Below, piece by piece: positions 43,201 to 51,916 of a stretch of 64,000 bases of DNA; within the stretch, counting starts at the first letter, position 1; each line of letters begins with the position of its first letter. The stretch covers positions 682,001 to 746,000 of the forward strand of contig QFWI01000011.1 of the NCBI GenBank assembly GCA_003149345.1, read 5' to 3'. The stretch comes from Vampirovibrio chlorellavorus (lineage in GTDB: Bacteria; Cyanobacteriota; Vampirovibrionia; Vampirovibrionales; Vampirovibrionaceae). The translations under genes and the position numbers were made by a program. The notes beneath the pieces were generated by a model, which was not told the origin of the DNA, did no database searches, and saw only the letters and a program-made list of their open reading frames with translations.

Positions 43201-43671
43201 ATGCCCAAGCTGGAGTATTTTGTCCCCGTTAATGCTTCACTGCAAACCATTTGGGACGTATTGCTGGATCGTATCGAGCATCCCGAACGCTACATGCAGG
43301 GTATCGACTCCTTTGAGTTTCTGGAAAGCACCGAAGACTACGCGGTGCGGGAAATCCTGATTCAGGGGTTTCCATTGCGAGAGCGCATTACCATTGACGA
43401 GCGGCTGGGCGAGGTGCGCTACGCGCTACAGGATCATCCCCTGTTTCAGGGCGATGTCTATAACGCCCTGATTCCGCCCGCCCACGATGATCCAAAGGCC
43501 TTGCCGGTGGTGCAGTTCCGCATGGATTGGCAACCGCTGAATAGCGAAGCGCAATCCGCTGAGGCAGAGGGCACCCCCTTGCTGGAGGCCTCATTGAAAG
43601 ACGCCGTGCATTACGTGCGGGATCTGGCCGAGCATATCGAAGTGAAAAAAAGCCAGGCCAACCCGGTTTAG
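43201..43671 (+). CDS. SRPBCC protein of the DUF1857/AtaL-like family
   Basis: This 156-aa START-like (SRPBCC) protein matches the DUF1857/AtaL-like family. It opens with EYFVPVNASLQTIWDVLLDRIEHPERY and carries the middle segment REILIQGFPLRERITIDE. The fold forms a hydrophobic cavity for a lipid or polyketide-like ligand, but the family's role in bacteria is unknown. AAGGAG lies 10 nt before ATG 43201. The GTG three codons earlier would sit too close to that site. It stands alone downstream of prs. Confidence 0.75.
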   Translation: MPKLEYFVPVNASLQTIWDVLLDRIEHPERYMQGIDSFEFLESTEDYAVREILIQGFPLRERITIDERLGEVRYALQDHPLFQGDVYNALIPPAHDDPKALPVVQFRMDWQPLNSEAQSAEAEGTPLLEASLKDAVHYVRDLAEHIEVKKSQANPV

Positions 43672-43734
43672 AGGCTCTTGGGTCAGAGACTGCTTGGAGA
43701 AGGCGCATCAGCGCTGCCGTTTTTTGAGCTGGGC

Positions 43735-44571
43735 TTAAACCCGGAGCTCGCTGGGTTGCAGAATCAGGTGATGTAAGGCATCCCGGTAGTCGTGAACGTC
43801 CTGCTCCGTCTTTTTCAACATTTGGGCGGCCTCGGCGATTTTGGGTGGCACGGCAGCGGTATCGTGCGACTTCAATTGCTGGGTGATACTTTCCATGGCC
43901 TGGTTCAAAAAGTCGTCAACCGCCTCCAGGTTACCCTGATAGCTTTTGAGGCCAGCGCTTAAGCCTTGCGCATTGGTAAAATGTTTGGGATGTTGGCTGT
44001 TTAAGTCTTGCAAAAGCCAGTGTCGAAGGGTTTTGGAGACACCGTTATTGAAAAAGTCTACCGCCTTGTTCGTGAGCGCTTTGACCTGAGGGTTGTGCAA
44101 ATTGCCGAGGTGGTTTTGAACCAGTTGTTGAAAGTCCTGCTGAACGGCTTGTTCTTCATCATTGAGCAAGTGCAGGATTTTTTGGCTGATGGTTAACTTT
44201 TGCTTGTCTAAAGGGAGCTGGATGCTGCGTCGATCCAGAAATCCGCTTTTGATGGGTTCTGGTCGATGGATGGCCTCTTTCAGGGCTTGACTGCTTCTGC
44301 TTTTACTGAGGGTCGAGAGCCGCCTGAAAATATTGCTGGTACTGCTACTGGTGTTGGAAAGCGTTACAGGATGCGACGCCAGTGTGTCCAGGGTTGTGGA
44401 TTCGCTGGAGTGTCTGGAAGATGCTCTTGTGGAAGAGGTATGGCTGGCGGCAAAGGTCAGCGGCCTGGGTCTGGAATGTTGCGTCGACGGGAAGTGCCCT
44501 TGCTGATTTTGGGGATGGCTCAGGGCTCGAAGGCCTTTCAAGCCCGCTCTTAAGGTTAAATTATTCAGCAA
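43735..44571 (-). CDS. Ser/Thr-rich N-terminal, helical C-terminal protein, unknown
   Basis: I do not recognise this 278-aa protein. Residues about 20-95 are low-complexity and rich in Ser, Thr, His and Arg. Residues 120-270 are helical and charged, with possible coiled coil. There is no signal peptide or membrane segment. The start TTG 44571 is supported by AAGGAGG 8 nt upstream, a much better site than any internal ATG has. A disordered tail with a helical domain would suit a secreted effector or a scaffold, but that is only a guess. Confidence 0.65.
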   Translation of the reverse strand: MLNNLTLRAGLKGLRALSHPQNQQGHFPSTQHSRPRPLTFAASHTSSTRASSRHSSESTTLDTLASHPVTLSNTSSSTSNIFRRLSTLSKSRSSQALKEAIHRPEPIKSGFLDRRSIQLPLDKQKLTISQKILHLLNDEEQAVQQDFQQLVQNHLGNLHNPQVKALTNKAVDFFNNGVSKTLRHWLLQDLNSQHPKHFTNAQGLSAGLKSYQGNLEAVDDFLNQAMESITQQLKSHDTAAVPPKIAEAAQMLKKTEQDVHDYRDALHHLILQPSELRV

Positions 44572-44894
44572 CGGTTAATCCTCCTTCGGGTTAAGTCGGT
44601 TGAAGACGCTCTGTAAACTACAGGTCGGTGGATGACGAGAAAACTAAAGTGGGTTGATCACGTTGATAAACAAAAAAAATGATGACTTGCTGAACCCAAG
44701 GCAATGACCCAAAGGACGCGAGCCAAACGAACTAAATTGGCTTTGACGTATGTATGGAAATCATCACTCCGCAAGCCAAACCATACGTCAAACAGGAGTA
44801 CTATACGGCAAAAAGACGTGAACCGCAACTTGAACGTTCGTTAAAGAAAACCGCGCAGCGTTTTAAATTGCTTCTTACATTGCTTTCGGTTTAC
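44572..44894. other. Intergenic region with inverted repeat
   Basis: The 323 bases include a perfect 11-bp inverted repeat, TTTGACGTATG (44742-44752) and CATACGTCAAA (44782-44792), separated by 29 nt. A 64-codon frame at 44754-44948 lies across it and runs into the amidotransferase gene on the other strand. It has no ribosome site, so I did not call it. Confidence 0.45.
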
Positions 44895-45527
44895 TCAATT
44901 GTCGCCAGCGGCTGGCGGGCAGCTGGCCAGCCGGATGAAATTGCTTAACAGTTGGCCGCCCTCCGGGGTTCCCACAGACTCTGGGTGGAATTGCACCCCA
45001 TAGAGCGGGCGATCTCGGTGGGCCAGGGCCATAATCAGGGGCAGCGGTTCGGCGGGGGTGGCTTCAGTCTCCGCCAGAATTTGCCAGTCATCAGGCAGAG
45101 TGTTTCGATCCACCATCCAGGAGTGGTAACGCATGACCGTGAACGGGCTGGGCAGGCCCGCCAGTAGCGGATGCCTTTGTACAATGCGAACCGCCGAGGT
45201 TTTGCCGTGCATAATTCGGGGAGCCGGAACTACCTGACCGCCCAATGTGTAAACCAGTCCCTGATGTCCCAGGCACACTCCCAGGATGGGACAGTTTAGC
45301 TCATTTTGGCGTTCAATCACCGTTTTACAAATGCCAAAATCCTGGACACGGGACGGATGGCCAGGCCCGGGGGAAATGACGATACCCTGGGGGGCCAGGG
45401 CTTTGACGGTGTCCCAGTCCAGTTCGTTGTTGCGATGAACCCGCACGGGCAGAGTGGTTCTGGCCTGCACCATCTGGTACAGGTTGTAGGTAAAGGAGTC
45501 AAAGTTGTCCAGAATCAGAAGGCTCAA
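44895..45527 (-). CDS. Glutamine amidotransferase (anthranilate/aminodeoxychorismate synthase component II)
   Basis: This 210-aa class I glutamine amidotransferase gives ammonia to chorismate-using synthases for tryptophan (TrpG) or p-aminobenzoate (PabA). It opens with LILDNFDSFTYNLYQ and has SPGPGHP, the catalytic cysteine in GVCLGHQ and the His-Glu of GVQFHPES. No TrpE or PabB gene is adjacent, so the two roles cannot be separated. In many bacteria one such protein serves both. The 72-bp gap to the (CT)-repeat-linked gene suggests separate control. Confidence 0.92.
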   Translation of the reverse strand: MSLLILDNFDSFTYNLYQMVQARTTLPVRVHRNNELDWDTVKALAPQGIVISPGPGHPSRVQDFGICKTVIERQNELNCPILGVCLGHQGLVYTLGGQVVPAPRIMHGKTSAVRIVQRHPLLAGLPSPFTVMRYHSWMVDRNTLPDDWQILAETEATPAEPLPLIMALAHRDRPLYGVQFHPESVGTPEGGQLLSNFIRLASCPPAAGDN

Positions 45528-45599
45528 AAGCGGGCACTCGTTGGGGGTGGGTTGTTGGACATCTCCAAGTTAACCCAGACCAGGCCCGCGCTCAAGGCG

Positions 45600-45995
45600 C
45601 TAGAAAATTACCTGAAATCGTCCGTTTTCGTCGTTTTCATCCAGGGAAATACTCAAATCCACAGGGTCTTTCCCGGAAACCGGCCCTGTTTTTTGGGCGG
45701 AAAGCTTAAAGCGTTTAAGCGGATTGAAATACTCTACCGTGGGGGCGTCGGCCTGCGCTTTGGGCAGGGGAATCCATTCACCAGGAAGCAGGCCCGCTTT
45801 TGGCAGTTGTTCGCTGTTCAGGCTGAAACAGTCTCCTGTTTTCCGATCCACGATGAGGTGGCTGTTTTTCAAGCGTTCCCAAGGGGTTTTAGGAGCATCG
45901 GGGGATTTGTGAGGCGTACGGGTTATCTGGTTTTTGGCCTTTGGATTTTGTATGGGGTGAGGGCCTGTGGCCCTTGCGTTTAAGCTGAGTGTCAT
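45600..45995 (-). CDS. Small hydrophilic protein behind a dinucleotide repeat, unknown
   Basis: This 131-aa protein has no family I know. It is basic and Pro-rich at the N-terminus (KNQITRTPHKSPDAP). Further on it shows NSHLIVDRKTGDCFSLNSEQ, then LPKAGLLPGEWIPLP, and ends with an acidic DENDENGR. AGAGGGA precedes ATG 45995, and an (AG)18 tract (46009-46044) begins 13 bp upstream of the ATG. Slippage of that tract would change the spacing between promoter and ribosome site. It follows the next orphan gene (46092-46868) by less than 100 nt, so the two may be cotranscribed. Confidence 0.55.
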   Translation of the reverse strand: MTLSLNARATGPHPIQNPKAKNQITRTPHKSPDAPKTPWERLKNSHLIVDRKTGDCFSLNSEQLPKAGLLPGEWIPLPKAQADAPTVEYFNPLKRFKLSAQKTGPVSGKDPVDLSISLDENDENGRFQVIF

Positions 45996-46002
45996 CCATT
46001 CC

Positions 46003-46053
<51 letters not shown>

Positions 46054-46091
46054 TGGCTTTCCCGGATAGCTTGCTTGTCTATTTCTCAAGC

Positions 46092-46868
46092 CTAGGCTTC
46101 CAGATTCACCCGTTTTTTGCTCCACAGTTTGGGCAAATCCTCGGTGGGAAAGACCTCCAGTTCATCGGTGTAGCCATCGGGCAGTAAACTGGTGAATTCC
46201 ACCACAATGTCCATTTCCGGCGCCTTGCTGGCTTTGGCTTTTTCCTGCACCGATTGGAAGCGCCGAATGGCCAGCTGCCAAGGGTGGTAGGCCGTGCCAT
46301 GCTGTTTGGCGTCGGGCGCGCTGGAGCCCAGCGGATCGGCTGGGGGGGCTGCTTCGGTGCTATTTTCGGGGGCGGGCAGGGGCCAGACGATAGGGCCTTT
46401 CAAGCGTACCAGCACTTTGCCATCCTTGCTTTGTAAAGCCGCCGCTGACAGTTTGATTTGATGAAAGCCATCCACAAAGCTCAGGCGGCCCGCATGCGGG
46501 TTTTTCTGAAGCTTGTTCTCAAAGATCAGCTTTGCCTGTTCGCTGGTAATTATTTGGGGGTATTGGCCCCGATCCACTTTAAAGTAAGTTTGGGTGGGCG
46601 GGTGGTACAGCACATATTTCAGCGTGTAGTTTTTCAGGCCGTACGGGTTGCCATTGGCCCGCTCACTCTCATGGCTCAGGGTTTCAAAAATGCGTTGGGT
46701 GGTCACACGCTTTTCCAGTGGGGGAGCGGGGCGCTTGGGATGCGCCGGTCGAACCAGTGGCGGGATGTTTTCGGCTTTTTTGCGGGAGGGGCCATCATTT
46801 TGCTGGGAGTGACGCCAGGGGAAATTGGGGGTGGCTACAGCCTGAGGGTTCAGCACGCGCGTCATCAT
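46092..46868 (-). CDS. Soluble orphan protein, unknown
   Basis: This orphan protein of 258 aa starts at ATG 46868, which has GGAAGGAG 12 nt upstream. The frame is open to GTG 46994, which would add 42 residues but has no ribosome site. The N-terminal third is Pro-rich, the central part has FVDGFHQIKLSAAALQSKDG and VRLKGPIVWPLP, and the C-terminus is acidic with EMDIVVEFTSLLPDGYTDE. There is no signal peptide or membrane helix. It diverges from the membrane protein at 47357 and shares the region with the Fur-like operators, which could act on both. Confidence 0.55.
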   Translation of the reverse strand: MMTRVLNPQAVATPNFPWRHSQQNDGPSRKKAENIPPLVRPAHPKRPAPPLEKRVTTQRIFETLSHESERANGNPYGLKNYTLKYVLYHPPTQTYFKVDRGQYPQIITSEQAKLIFENKLQKNPHAGRLSFVDGFHQIKLSAAALQSKDGKVLVRLKGPIVWPLPAPENSTEAAPPADPLGSSAPDAKQHGTAYHPWQLAIRRFQSVQEKAKASKAPEMDIVVEFTSLLPDGYTDELEVFPTEDLPKLWSKKRVNLEA

Positions 46869-47177
46869 AATGTGAGTCGACTCCTTCCGTAAGTAAATGC
46901 AAATTGCTTGGTCACCGGGCTTAACCAGAACCTGAATAACCCGCCCTGGCCACTGATTGGATCCGTGACACTCCAGGACAATCAAATCCCCCACAAAACC
47001 ATTGCGAAACTAATGTGAAATCACCGTGAAATTAATTCGATAGCATTCCGAAACCATTTTGTGGCCGTTGGCATGGGCACCCACTTGTTGAACGCTGCCA
47101 CAAGAAAAGAAACCAGATTAACTTGAATTCGATGTTTTCTTTTTAAGGCAAAAGGGCGTTAGGGGCAAGTTATTTTT

Positions 47178-47251
47178 TGAGAATTACTCTCATTAGTGCT
47201 TTACAACTGAGAATCTTTATCATTTAATTGAATTGTTGAGAATAATTCTCA
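47178..47251. promoter_or_regulatory. Three phased Fur-like operators on a promoter
   Basis: Three 7-1-7 palindromes of the Fur family follow each other: TGAGAATTACTCTCA (47178-47192), TGAGAATCTTTATCA (47208-47222) and the perfect TGAGAATAATTCTCA (47237-47251). Their centres are 30 and 29 bp apart, close to three helical turns. A promoter TTTACA (47200-47205), 17 nt, TTTAAT (47223-47228) places the middle site almost exactly in its spacer, and the expected start at about 47235 lies against the third. Metal-dependent repression of the gene at 47357 is strongly suggested. Confidence 0.75.
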
Positions 47252-47356
47252 GCCAAGTGGGTTTCCTATATCTACCGAAATCGTCATTTAATTGTTGGAG
47301 TCAAGTGGCCCCGGCTGGCAAAGTCCAGTGCAGGGCTTGCTCAGGAGTGCCGGAGT

Positions 47357-48628
47357 ATGCGATGGGACGACGCGAAAATTAATCTAAGGGCTTTGGGACA
47401 CTATCTGGATCAGCCCAAGGTGGTTCGCTCTTCCACCAAAGTGGCTGGGGCGGCGGGTGTTGCTGGCCTGGGGGCCCTAATGGGCTACGATGCCTGGAAG
47501 GCTCAGCCGCAGGAGCGTAAAAAGGTATTGGTTCGGGATGGTATTGTGCTGGGAGCCACCACGGCTGGCACCCTGGCCGCGGCCGCTGTATTGATGAAAC
47601 CGCCCAGCGTCAAGCTGATTCAGCATGAGATGAAAGAGCTGGGCGAAAAGCTCTTGAAGCTCAAGGATCAGTACCCAGCCATTGAACAATTCCTGAAGGC
47701 CCAGCCCTTTGAACAGCGCCAGCAATTGAGTGTGCGGGAATTCAAAGACCTGATTAAGGGCATGCGGAGTACCCCGCACCCGAATAAAGCCAGGATTGAA
47801 GCGGATTTGGATGAGCTGTTTCCCATTGGGGAGAATGAAACCCTACAATATGACTCACTTTGGGGCCTGCCCAAGGCGATTTGGCAAAAGCTGACCAAGG
47901 TGGAGCAAAAGGGAGATATCAAGGAGCGCAGCGGTGAGCTGTGGAAAATGCTCAACTTCTTCAGCGTGGGGCTGGCCTCGGTCATCAGTGGAGGATTGGG
48001 CGGTGTTTTGGCCAACAAAGTGAACAAAGTACAAGACCCGGATGCCAACGTGAACATGTGCAAGGAGGGGATCTTCCAGTTTGTGGCCAATATCGCCCTG
48101 TGCGCGGTGGGGGCTTCGGCGGGCCTGGTGGCCGTGGAACTGCCCAAGGTGCAGCAGGCCTTGCAAAAGTTAGGACCCACAGGGGCCAAAGTGGGCAAGT
48201 TTGGCCTGATTGGTACCGGCCTGAGTCTGGGCATTCTGGGTGGGGGTAAAATCGCCAACCAGTTGGGTACCAAAGTGGTGAATCCCTTCTTTGACAAAAT
48301 GCAGGGCAAAGCCCCCCAGACGCAAGCGGTTCCTGAAAAGCGGCGCATTGAATTCGCTGACGCCATTTTGCACGTGGATGATTTACCCACGGCTTTGGCT
48401 TTAGCGGGCATGGAAATTATGGAGCCCTTTATTCCACTGTTTTTTGCCTTCTCTGGTTATCGAACCGGTATTGGTTACCGCAACCATGAGTCCGCCTCAA
48501 ACGGTGCGTCTACCGCCAAATTTACCGGTCAGGTGACCCCGCCCCTGACTCTGCCGTTGGGTCAGGCCAACGGTTCGCAGCGTGCCCGGATGGAGGGGGC
48601 TTATCCCTATGCCCAATACCGTCCCTAG
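47357..48628 (+). CDS. Multi-pass membrane protein under Fur-like control, unknown
   Basis: I know no family for this 423-aa protein. Glycine-rich hydrophobic segments lie at about 28-44, 63-80, 200-220, 238-258, 277-297 and 352-372. A charged, helical region (about 82-190) with coiled-coil character lies between the second and third. The polar C-terminal tail ends AYPYAQYRP. No metal-binding cluster of His or Cys stands out. AGGAG precedes ATG 47357. Three Fur-like sites overlap its promoter, so it may respond to iron or another metal. It shares the style, but no clear homology, with the orphan proteins at 11994 and 52331-53371. Confidence 0.75.
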   Translation: MRWDDAKINLRALGHYLDQPKVVRSSTKVAGAAGVAGLGALMGYDAWKAQPQERKKVLVRDGIVLGATTAGTLAAAAVLMKPPSVKLIQHEMKELGEKLLKLKDQYPAIEQFLKAQPFEQRQQLSVREFKDLIKGMRSTPHPNKARIEADLDELFPIGENETLQYDSLWGLPKAIWQKLTKVEQKGDIKERSGELWKMLNFFSVGLASVISGGLGGVLANKVNKVQDPDANVNMCKEGIFQFVANIALCAVGASAGLVAVELPKVQQALQKLGPTGAKVGKFGLIGTGLSLGILGGGKIANQLGTKVVNPFFDKMQGKAPQTQAVPEKRRIEFADAILHVDDLPTALALAGMEIMEPFIPLFFAFSGYRTGIGYRNHESASNGASTAKFTGQVTPPLTLPLGQANGSQRARMEGAYPYAQYRP

Positions 48629-48836
48629 CAGGCGGGCTTGCGCATCAGTGTCACTTTGAATTGAATGTGAATGAAGAAATGGAGATGGGATACAGGGCGC
48701 GCCGCCGGAAATCGTAAAACGAACGCTGGCTATGCCAGTGGATTTCTTGAGTGAGGGGCCTTATCAGGAAGCTGGAGGATGACACCAAGCTGAGCTTCCG
48801 AGGTACAATAAGGAATGTGAGGGGAATTTATCCCCA

Positions 48837-48870
48837 GGGGCCAGACTTTGTTCTGCCCCTTTCTTATTTT
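48837..48870 (+). terminator. Probable terminator after the Fur-controlled gene
   Basis: GGGGC-CAGA pairs with TTCTG-CCCC (one bulge) and is followed by TTTCTTATTTTT. A second small hairpin GGGGAA/TTATCCCC lies just before. Confidence 0.6.
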
Positions 48871-48893
48871 TGGGCGGTTTTTACATAGTCCTT

Positions 48894-50003
48894 TTACTTG
48901 CGGACTTGCCGGGACTTGGGATCCAGAATGTCCCGCACCGCGTCGCCCACCACGTTAAAGGCCAATACCGCCAGAAAAATCAGGAAACCGGGCATCAACA
49001 TCCAGGGACGCTCAATGATGTTGCTGATATCCTGGGCCTCTTTCAGCATGTTGCCCCAGCTGGCATCGGGCTGTTGAATGCCCAGCCCCAAAAAGCTCAG
49101 GCCCGATTCGGCCAGAATATATCCCGGCACGCTGAGGGTGAGGGCCACCATCAGGTAGCTGGTGGTTTGGGGCAAGATGTGACGCACGATAATGGTCAAG
49201 GGGTTCATGCCAATGGCCCGGCTGGATTCGATGAACTCTTCGTTCTTGATGGACAGCACCATTCCTCGGATCACCCGGCTGAGCCCCGCCCAGCCGATGA
49301 AGGCCAAAATCAGCACCACCAGGGCAAAGCGCTGCGTACTGGGCAAGCCGGGGGGTAAAATGGCGGCCAAGCCAATCAGCAGGAAGAAGCTGGGAATGGA
49401 CATCACAATTTCAGCCACCCGCATCATCAGATCATCCACCTTGCCGCCGAAGTAACCGGCCAGCCCGCCGTAAATCATGCCAATGGGAAAGACCACAAAC
49501 AAACTGAGGAAACCGATGGTCAGCGAGATTTGCCCGCCATACAGCATGCGGGAAAACACGTCCCGCCCGTTGATATCGTTGCCCAGCAGGGAAATCTGAG
49601 CGGGGGCATCCACCCCGAAAAGGCGGATTGAACCGGGAATCAGGCCAAACAGGCGATAGGGTTCCGCTTGGGGGAACAGGCGAATGGGGTATTGTTCGCT
49701 CAGGATGGGGGTAAATTCCTGGGTAAAGGTGGCCGGGTTGTAGCGTTTTTCGTAGCGAAACACATAGGGCCAGGTGAGCCCGCCGGTTTGATTCAGGATG
49801 TAGACCGGGGTGGGTGGGGCTTTGGCCAGACTGCGATCAAAATGAGATTCGCTGTAGGGGGCTAAAAAATCGGCCAGGGCCACCATCAGGTAGAGGCCAA
49901 CCAGAACCAACAGGGAAATAAAGGCCACCCGATCCCGGTACAGCTTTTGGTACATCTGGCGGATTAAATTTAGTTCCGGGTTGTTGGATGTTTTTTTCAA
50001 CAT
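48894..50003 (-). CDS. Oligopeptide/dipeptide ABC transporter permease (OppC/DppC type)
   Basis: This 369-aa inner-membrane subunit has an OppC-N segment near residue 30 and a C-terminal permease domain. The latter carries LGNDINGRDVFSRMLYGGQISL and the coupling-loop EAA motif SSRAIGMNPLTIIVRHILPQ. An unusual stretch of about 100 residues between the first helix and the rest (about 55-155), rich in Pro, Tyr and Arg, is longer than in E. coli OppC, a trait of the YejE-like group. AAGGAAGG precedes ATG 50003. It follows the OppB-type gene by 13 nt. No solute-binding protein or ATPase gene is within the window. Confidence 0.92.
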   Translation of the reverse strand: MLKKTSNNPELNLIRQMYQKLYRDRVAFISLLVLVGLYLMVALADFLAPYSESHFDRSLAKAPPTPVYILNQTGGLTWPYVFRYEKRYNPATFTQEFTPILSEQYPIRLFPQAEPYRLFGLIPGSIRLFGVDAPAQISLLGNDINGRDVFSRMLYGGQISLTIGFLSLFVVFPIGMIYGGLAGYFGGKVDDLMMRVAEIVMSIPSFFLLIGLAAILPPGLPSTQRFALVVLILAFIGWAGLSRVIRGMVLSIKNEEFIESSRAIGMNPLTIIVRHILPQTTSYLMVALTLSVPGYILAESGLSFLGLGIQQPDASWGNMLKEAQDISNIIERPWMLMPGFLIFLAVLAFNVVGDAVRDILDPKSRQVRK

Positions 50004-50016
50004 GGCCGGGCCTTCC

Positions 50017-51105
50017 TTACAGCTCAATCCGAGGGTCGGCAAACTTCAACAGAATATCGGCCAGCAGGTTGCCCAGCACCAGCATCACCGCGGACAGGAT
50101 GATGGTGGACATGACCAGGTTGGTATCCGTTTCCAGCACCGCTTTGTAAGCCAATTGCCCCAGCCCTGGAAAGCCCAGCACGGTTTCAATCAAAATGGCC
50201 CCGCCCAGTAACGATGAAAACTCGTAACCCAGCATGGTGATGAGCGGATTGAGGGCCGTGCGCACGGCGTGCTTGTAAATCACCTGACGCTCCGGCAGGC
50301 CTTTGGCCCGGGCAGTGCGCACATATTCAGCCGCCAGCACATCCAGCAGGTTGCCTCGCATTTGGCGCTGAATGCTGGAGAGAGAGCCCACGATCAGCAC
50401 GGTGGCCGGTAAAGCCAAATGCAGGGCCCGATCCCAAACTTTTTCCAGCAGGTTCATACTGGGATAGTTTTCGCTTTGAATGCCTCCCAGGGGAAACCAG
50501 CCGCTTTTGACGGCGAAAACGGCCATGAGCAAGGCCAGTAAAAAGCCGGGGAAGGACATGCCCACTGATGCCAGCACGGTCATAGCCCGATCGGTGTAAG
50601 AACGCCAGTGCAGGGCGGCAAAAATGCCCAGGGGCAGGGCCACCAGCCAGGAGAACAAAAAGACCACCAGATTGAGTTGCACGGTATTCCAGCCCCGCTG
50701 AACCAGCAGCTCCAGCACATCCTCATTGGCAAAGGTTTTACCCAGGCTGGGAGTGAAAAATCCGGCCAGGTTCCCGCTTTTCAGGGCTTCCGGGTGAAAG
50801 GCGAAAAAATTGGTCAGCCAGCGCCAGTACTGAATGTACATGGGCTGATCCAGCCCCATCATGTGCCGCTGCTGGGCCTTGGCCGCTTCCGAAATTTGCG
50901 GGTTGGTCTCGATACCGGCCAGCGGGTTGATGGGGTTTTTAATGCGCACGGCATCCATTACGTGCCACTGTCCGCCGGGGGTGGGAAGGCTGAGGGGGCC
51001 CACCGTAAAGTCGTAACGCATCATGAAAAAGGCGATCATGGAGATGATCAGCAGGGTGGGAATGGCTGCCAGCAGTCGTTTTAAAATGTACTGTGGAATG
51101 GACAT
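50017..51105 (-). CDS. Oligopeptide/dipeptide ABC transporter permease (OppB/DppB type)
   Basis: This 362-aa partner of the downstream OppC-type permease has YILKRLLAAIPTLLIISMIAF as the first helix. It carries the coupling motif AAEYVRTARAKGLPERQVIYKHAVRTALNPLITMLG, in which EYVRTARAKGL is the EAA-loop core. An extra-cytoplasmic insert of about 80 residues (about 45-130) is longer than in DppB and resembles YejB-like permeases. The pair would import peptides, or a compound such as a microcin or nickel complex, but without the binding protein the substrate is open. Confidence 0.92.
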   Translation of the reverse strand: MSIPQYILKRLLAAIPTLLIISMIAFFMMRYDFTVGPLSLPTPGGQWHVMDAVRIKNPINPLAGIETNPQISEAAKAQQRHMMGLDQPMYIQYWRWLTNFFAFHPEALKSGNLAGFFTPSLGKTFANEDVLELLVQRGWNTVQLNLVVFLFSWLVALPLGIFAALHWRSYTDRAMTVLASVGMSFPGFLLALLMAVFAVKSGWFPLGGIQSENYPSMNLLEKVWDRALHLALPATVLIVGSLSSIQRQMRGNLLDVLAAEYVRTARAKGLPERQVIYKHAVRTALNPLITMLGYEFSSLLGGAILIETVLGFPGLGQLAYKAVLETDTNLVMSTIILSAVMLVLGNLLADILLKFADPRIEL

Positions 51106-51356
51106 GACCTACTTGCGGAAGCCTCCCTGGCCTGCTGCACTGCGCACCGACTGGACGGTGTTGGGCAAAGTTCGCATGGGCTGAAAACAACCCTGCTGAA
51201 AAGAACCCTTATGTATTATAAGATCATAGACCAATTTCAGGGCTGGGGATACTCCACGGCCTTTGGCAGGAACATCCCCGTTGGCCGAACGCCAGTAGAC
51301 CCTGGAGTCCCTGGGGTACTGCGTTTAAAGACATGCAAAGAAAGGGTGTTTGAGCG

Positions 51357-51824
51357 ATGAGCAAGGGTTTACAAATGCTACGGTTTCGCCCGGCGGAGTC
51401 CCCAGAGGCCTTCGTGAAGGCTCAGGCCTTGCGAGCCACTGTATTTATCGAAGAACAAGGGATTCCCCCTGAATTGGAATGGGATGAATTCGACGCCGAG
51501 TCCTTGCACTGGCTGCTGATTGACCCTGAAACGGGAGAGGCTGTAGCCACGGCCCGGTTGTTGCCGTATCAGGAGGCTTGTCAGGCCCGTCCGGTGGCTA
51601 AAATTGGGCGAGTGGCTGTGAGTCGTGCCACTCGGGGGCAGGGACTGGGCGAGCAAGTGATGCGGGAGATTCTGGCCTATGCCAAGGCGGAGGGTTTCCA
51701 GCAGGCCATTCTGGATGCCCAGACTCGGGCCATGCCTTTCTATGAGCGTTTGGGCTTTGTTAAAGAAGGCTTTGAGTTTATGGAGGCGGGCATTCCCCAT
51801 TACCGCATGCGCCTGGTATTTTGA
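51357..51824 (+). CDS. GNAT family N-acetyltransferase
   Basis: This 155-aa single-domain GNAT enzyme transfers acetyl from acetyl-CoA. The N-terminus RATVFIEEQGIPPELEWDEFD is typical of the ElaA/YjcF-like subgroup. The acetyl-CoA loop is VSRATRGQGLGEQVM, and AMPFYERLGFVKEGFEFMEAGIPH is the C-terminal motif. The substrate is unknown. AAAGGG lies 10 nt before ATG 51357. The gene stands alone and is followed by a CoA-binding protein gene, which could be a coincidence. Confidence 0.9.
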   Translation: MSKGLQMLRFRPAESPEAFVKAQALRATVFIEEQGIPPELEWDEFDAESLHWLLIDPETGEAVATARLLPYQEACQARPVAKIGRVAVSRATRGQGLGEQVMREILAYAKAEGFQQAILDAQTRAMPFYERLGFVKEGFEFMEAGIPHYRMRLVF

Positions 51825-51859
51825 CCTGGCCAAGGCCTGTTTGGCGGGCGCTTGCCGTG

Positions 51860-51865
51860 TATAAT
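51860..51865 (+). promoter_or_regulatory. -10 box upstream of the CoA-binding protein gene
   Basis: A consensus TATAAT lies 51 nt before ATG 51917. A TG directly precedes it. No good -35 is seen. Confidence 0.45.
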
Positions 51866-51916
51866 GATGCCAGTGCAGGCCGTCGTATGATGGGCCGATG
51901 AGAAGGAGCGCTGGTT

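Noticed and set aside
44754..44948. 64-codon frame on the plus strand
   Set aside because: No ribosome site, crosses an inverted repeat and runs 54 bases into the glutamine amidotransferase gene on the other strand.
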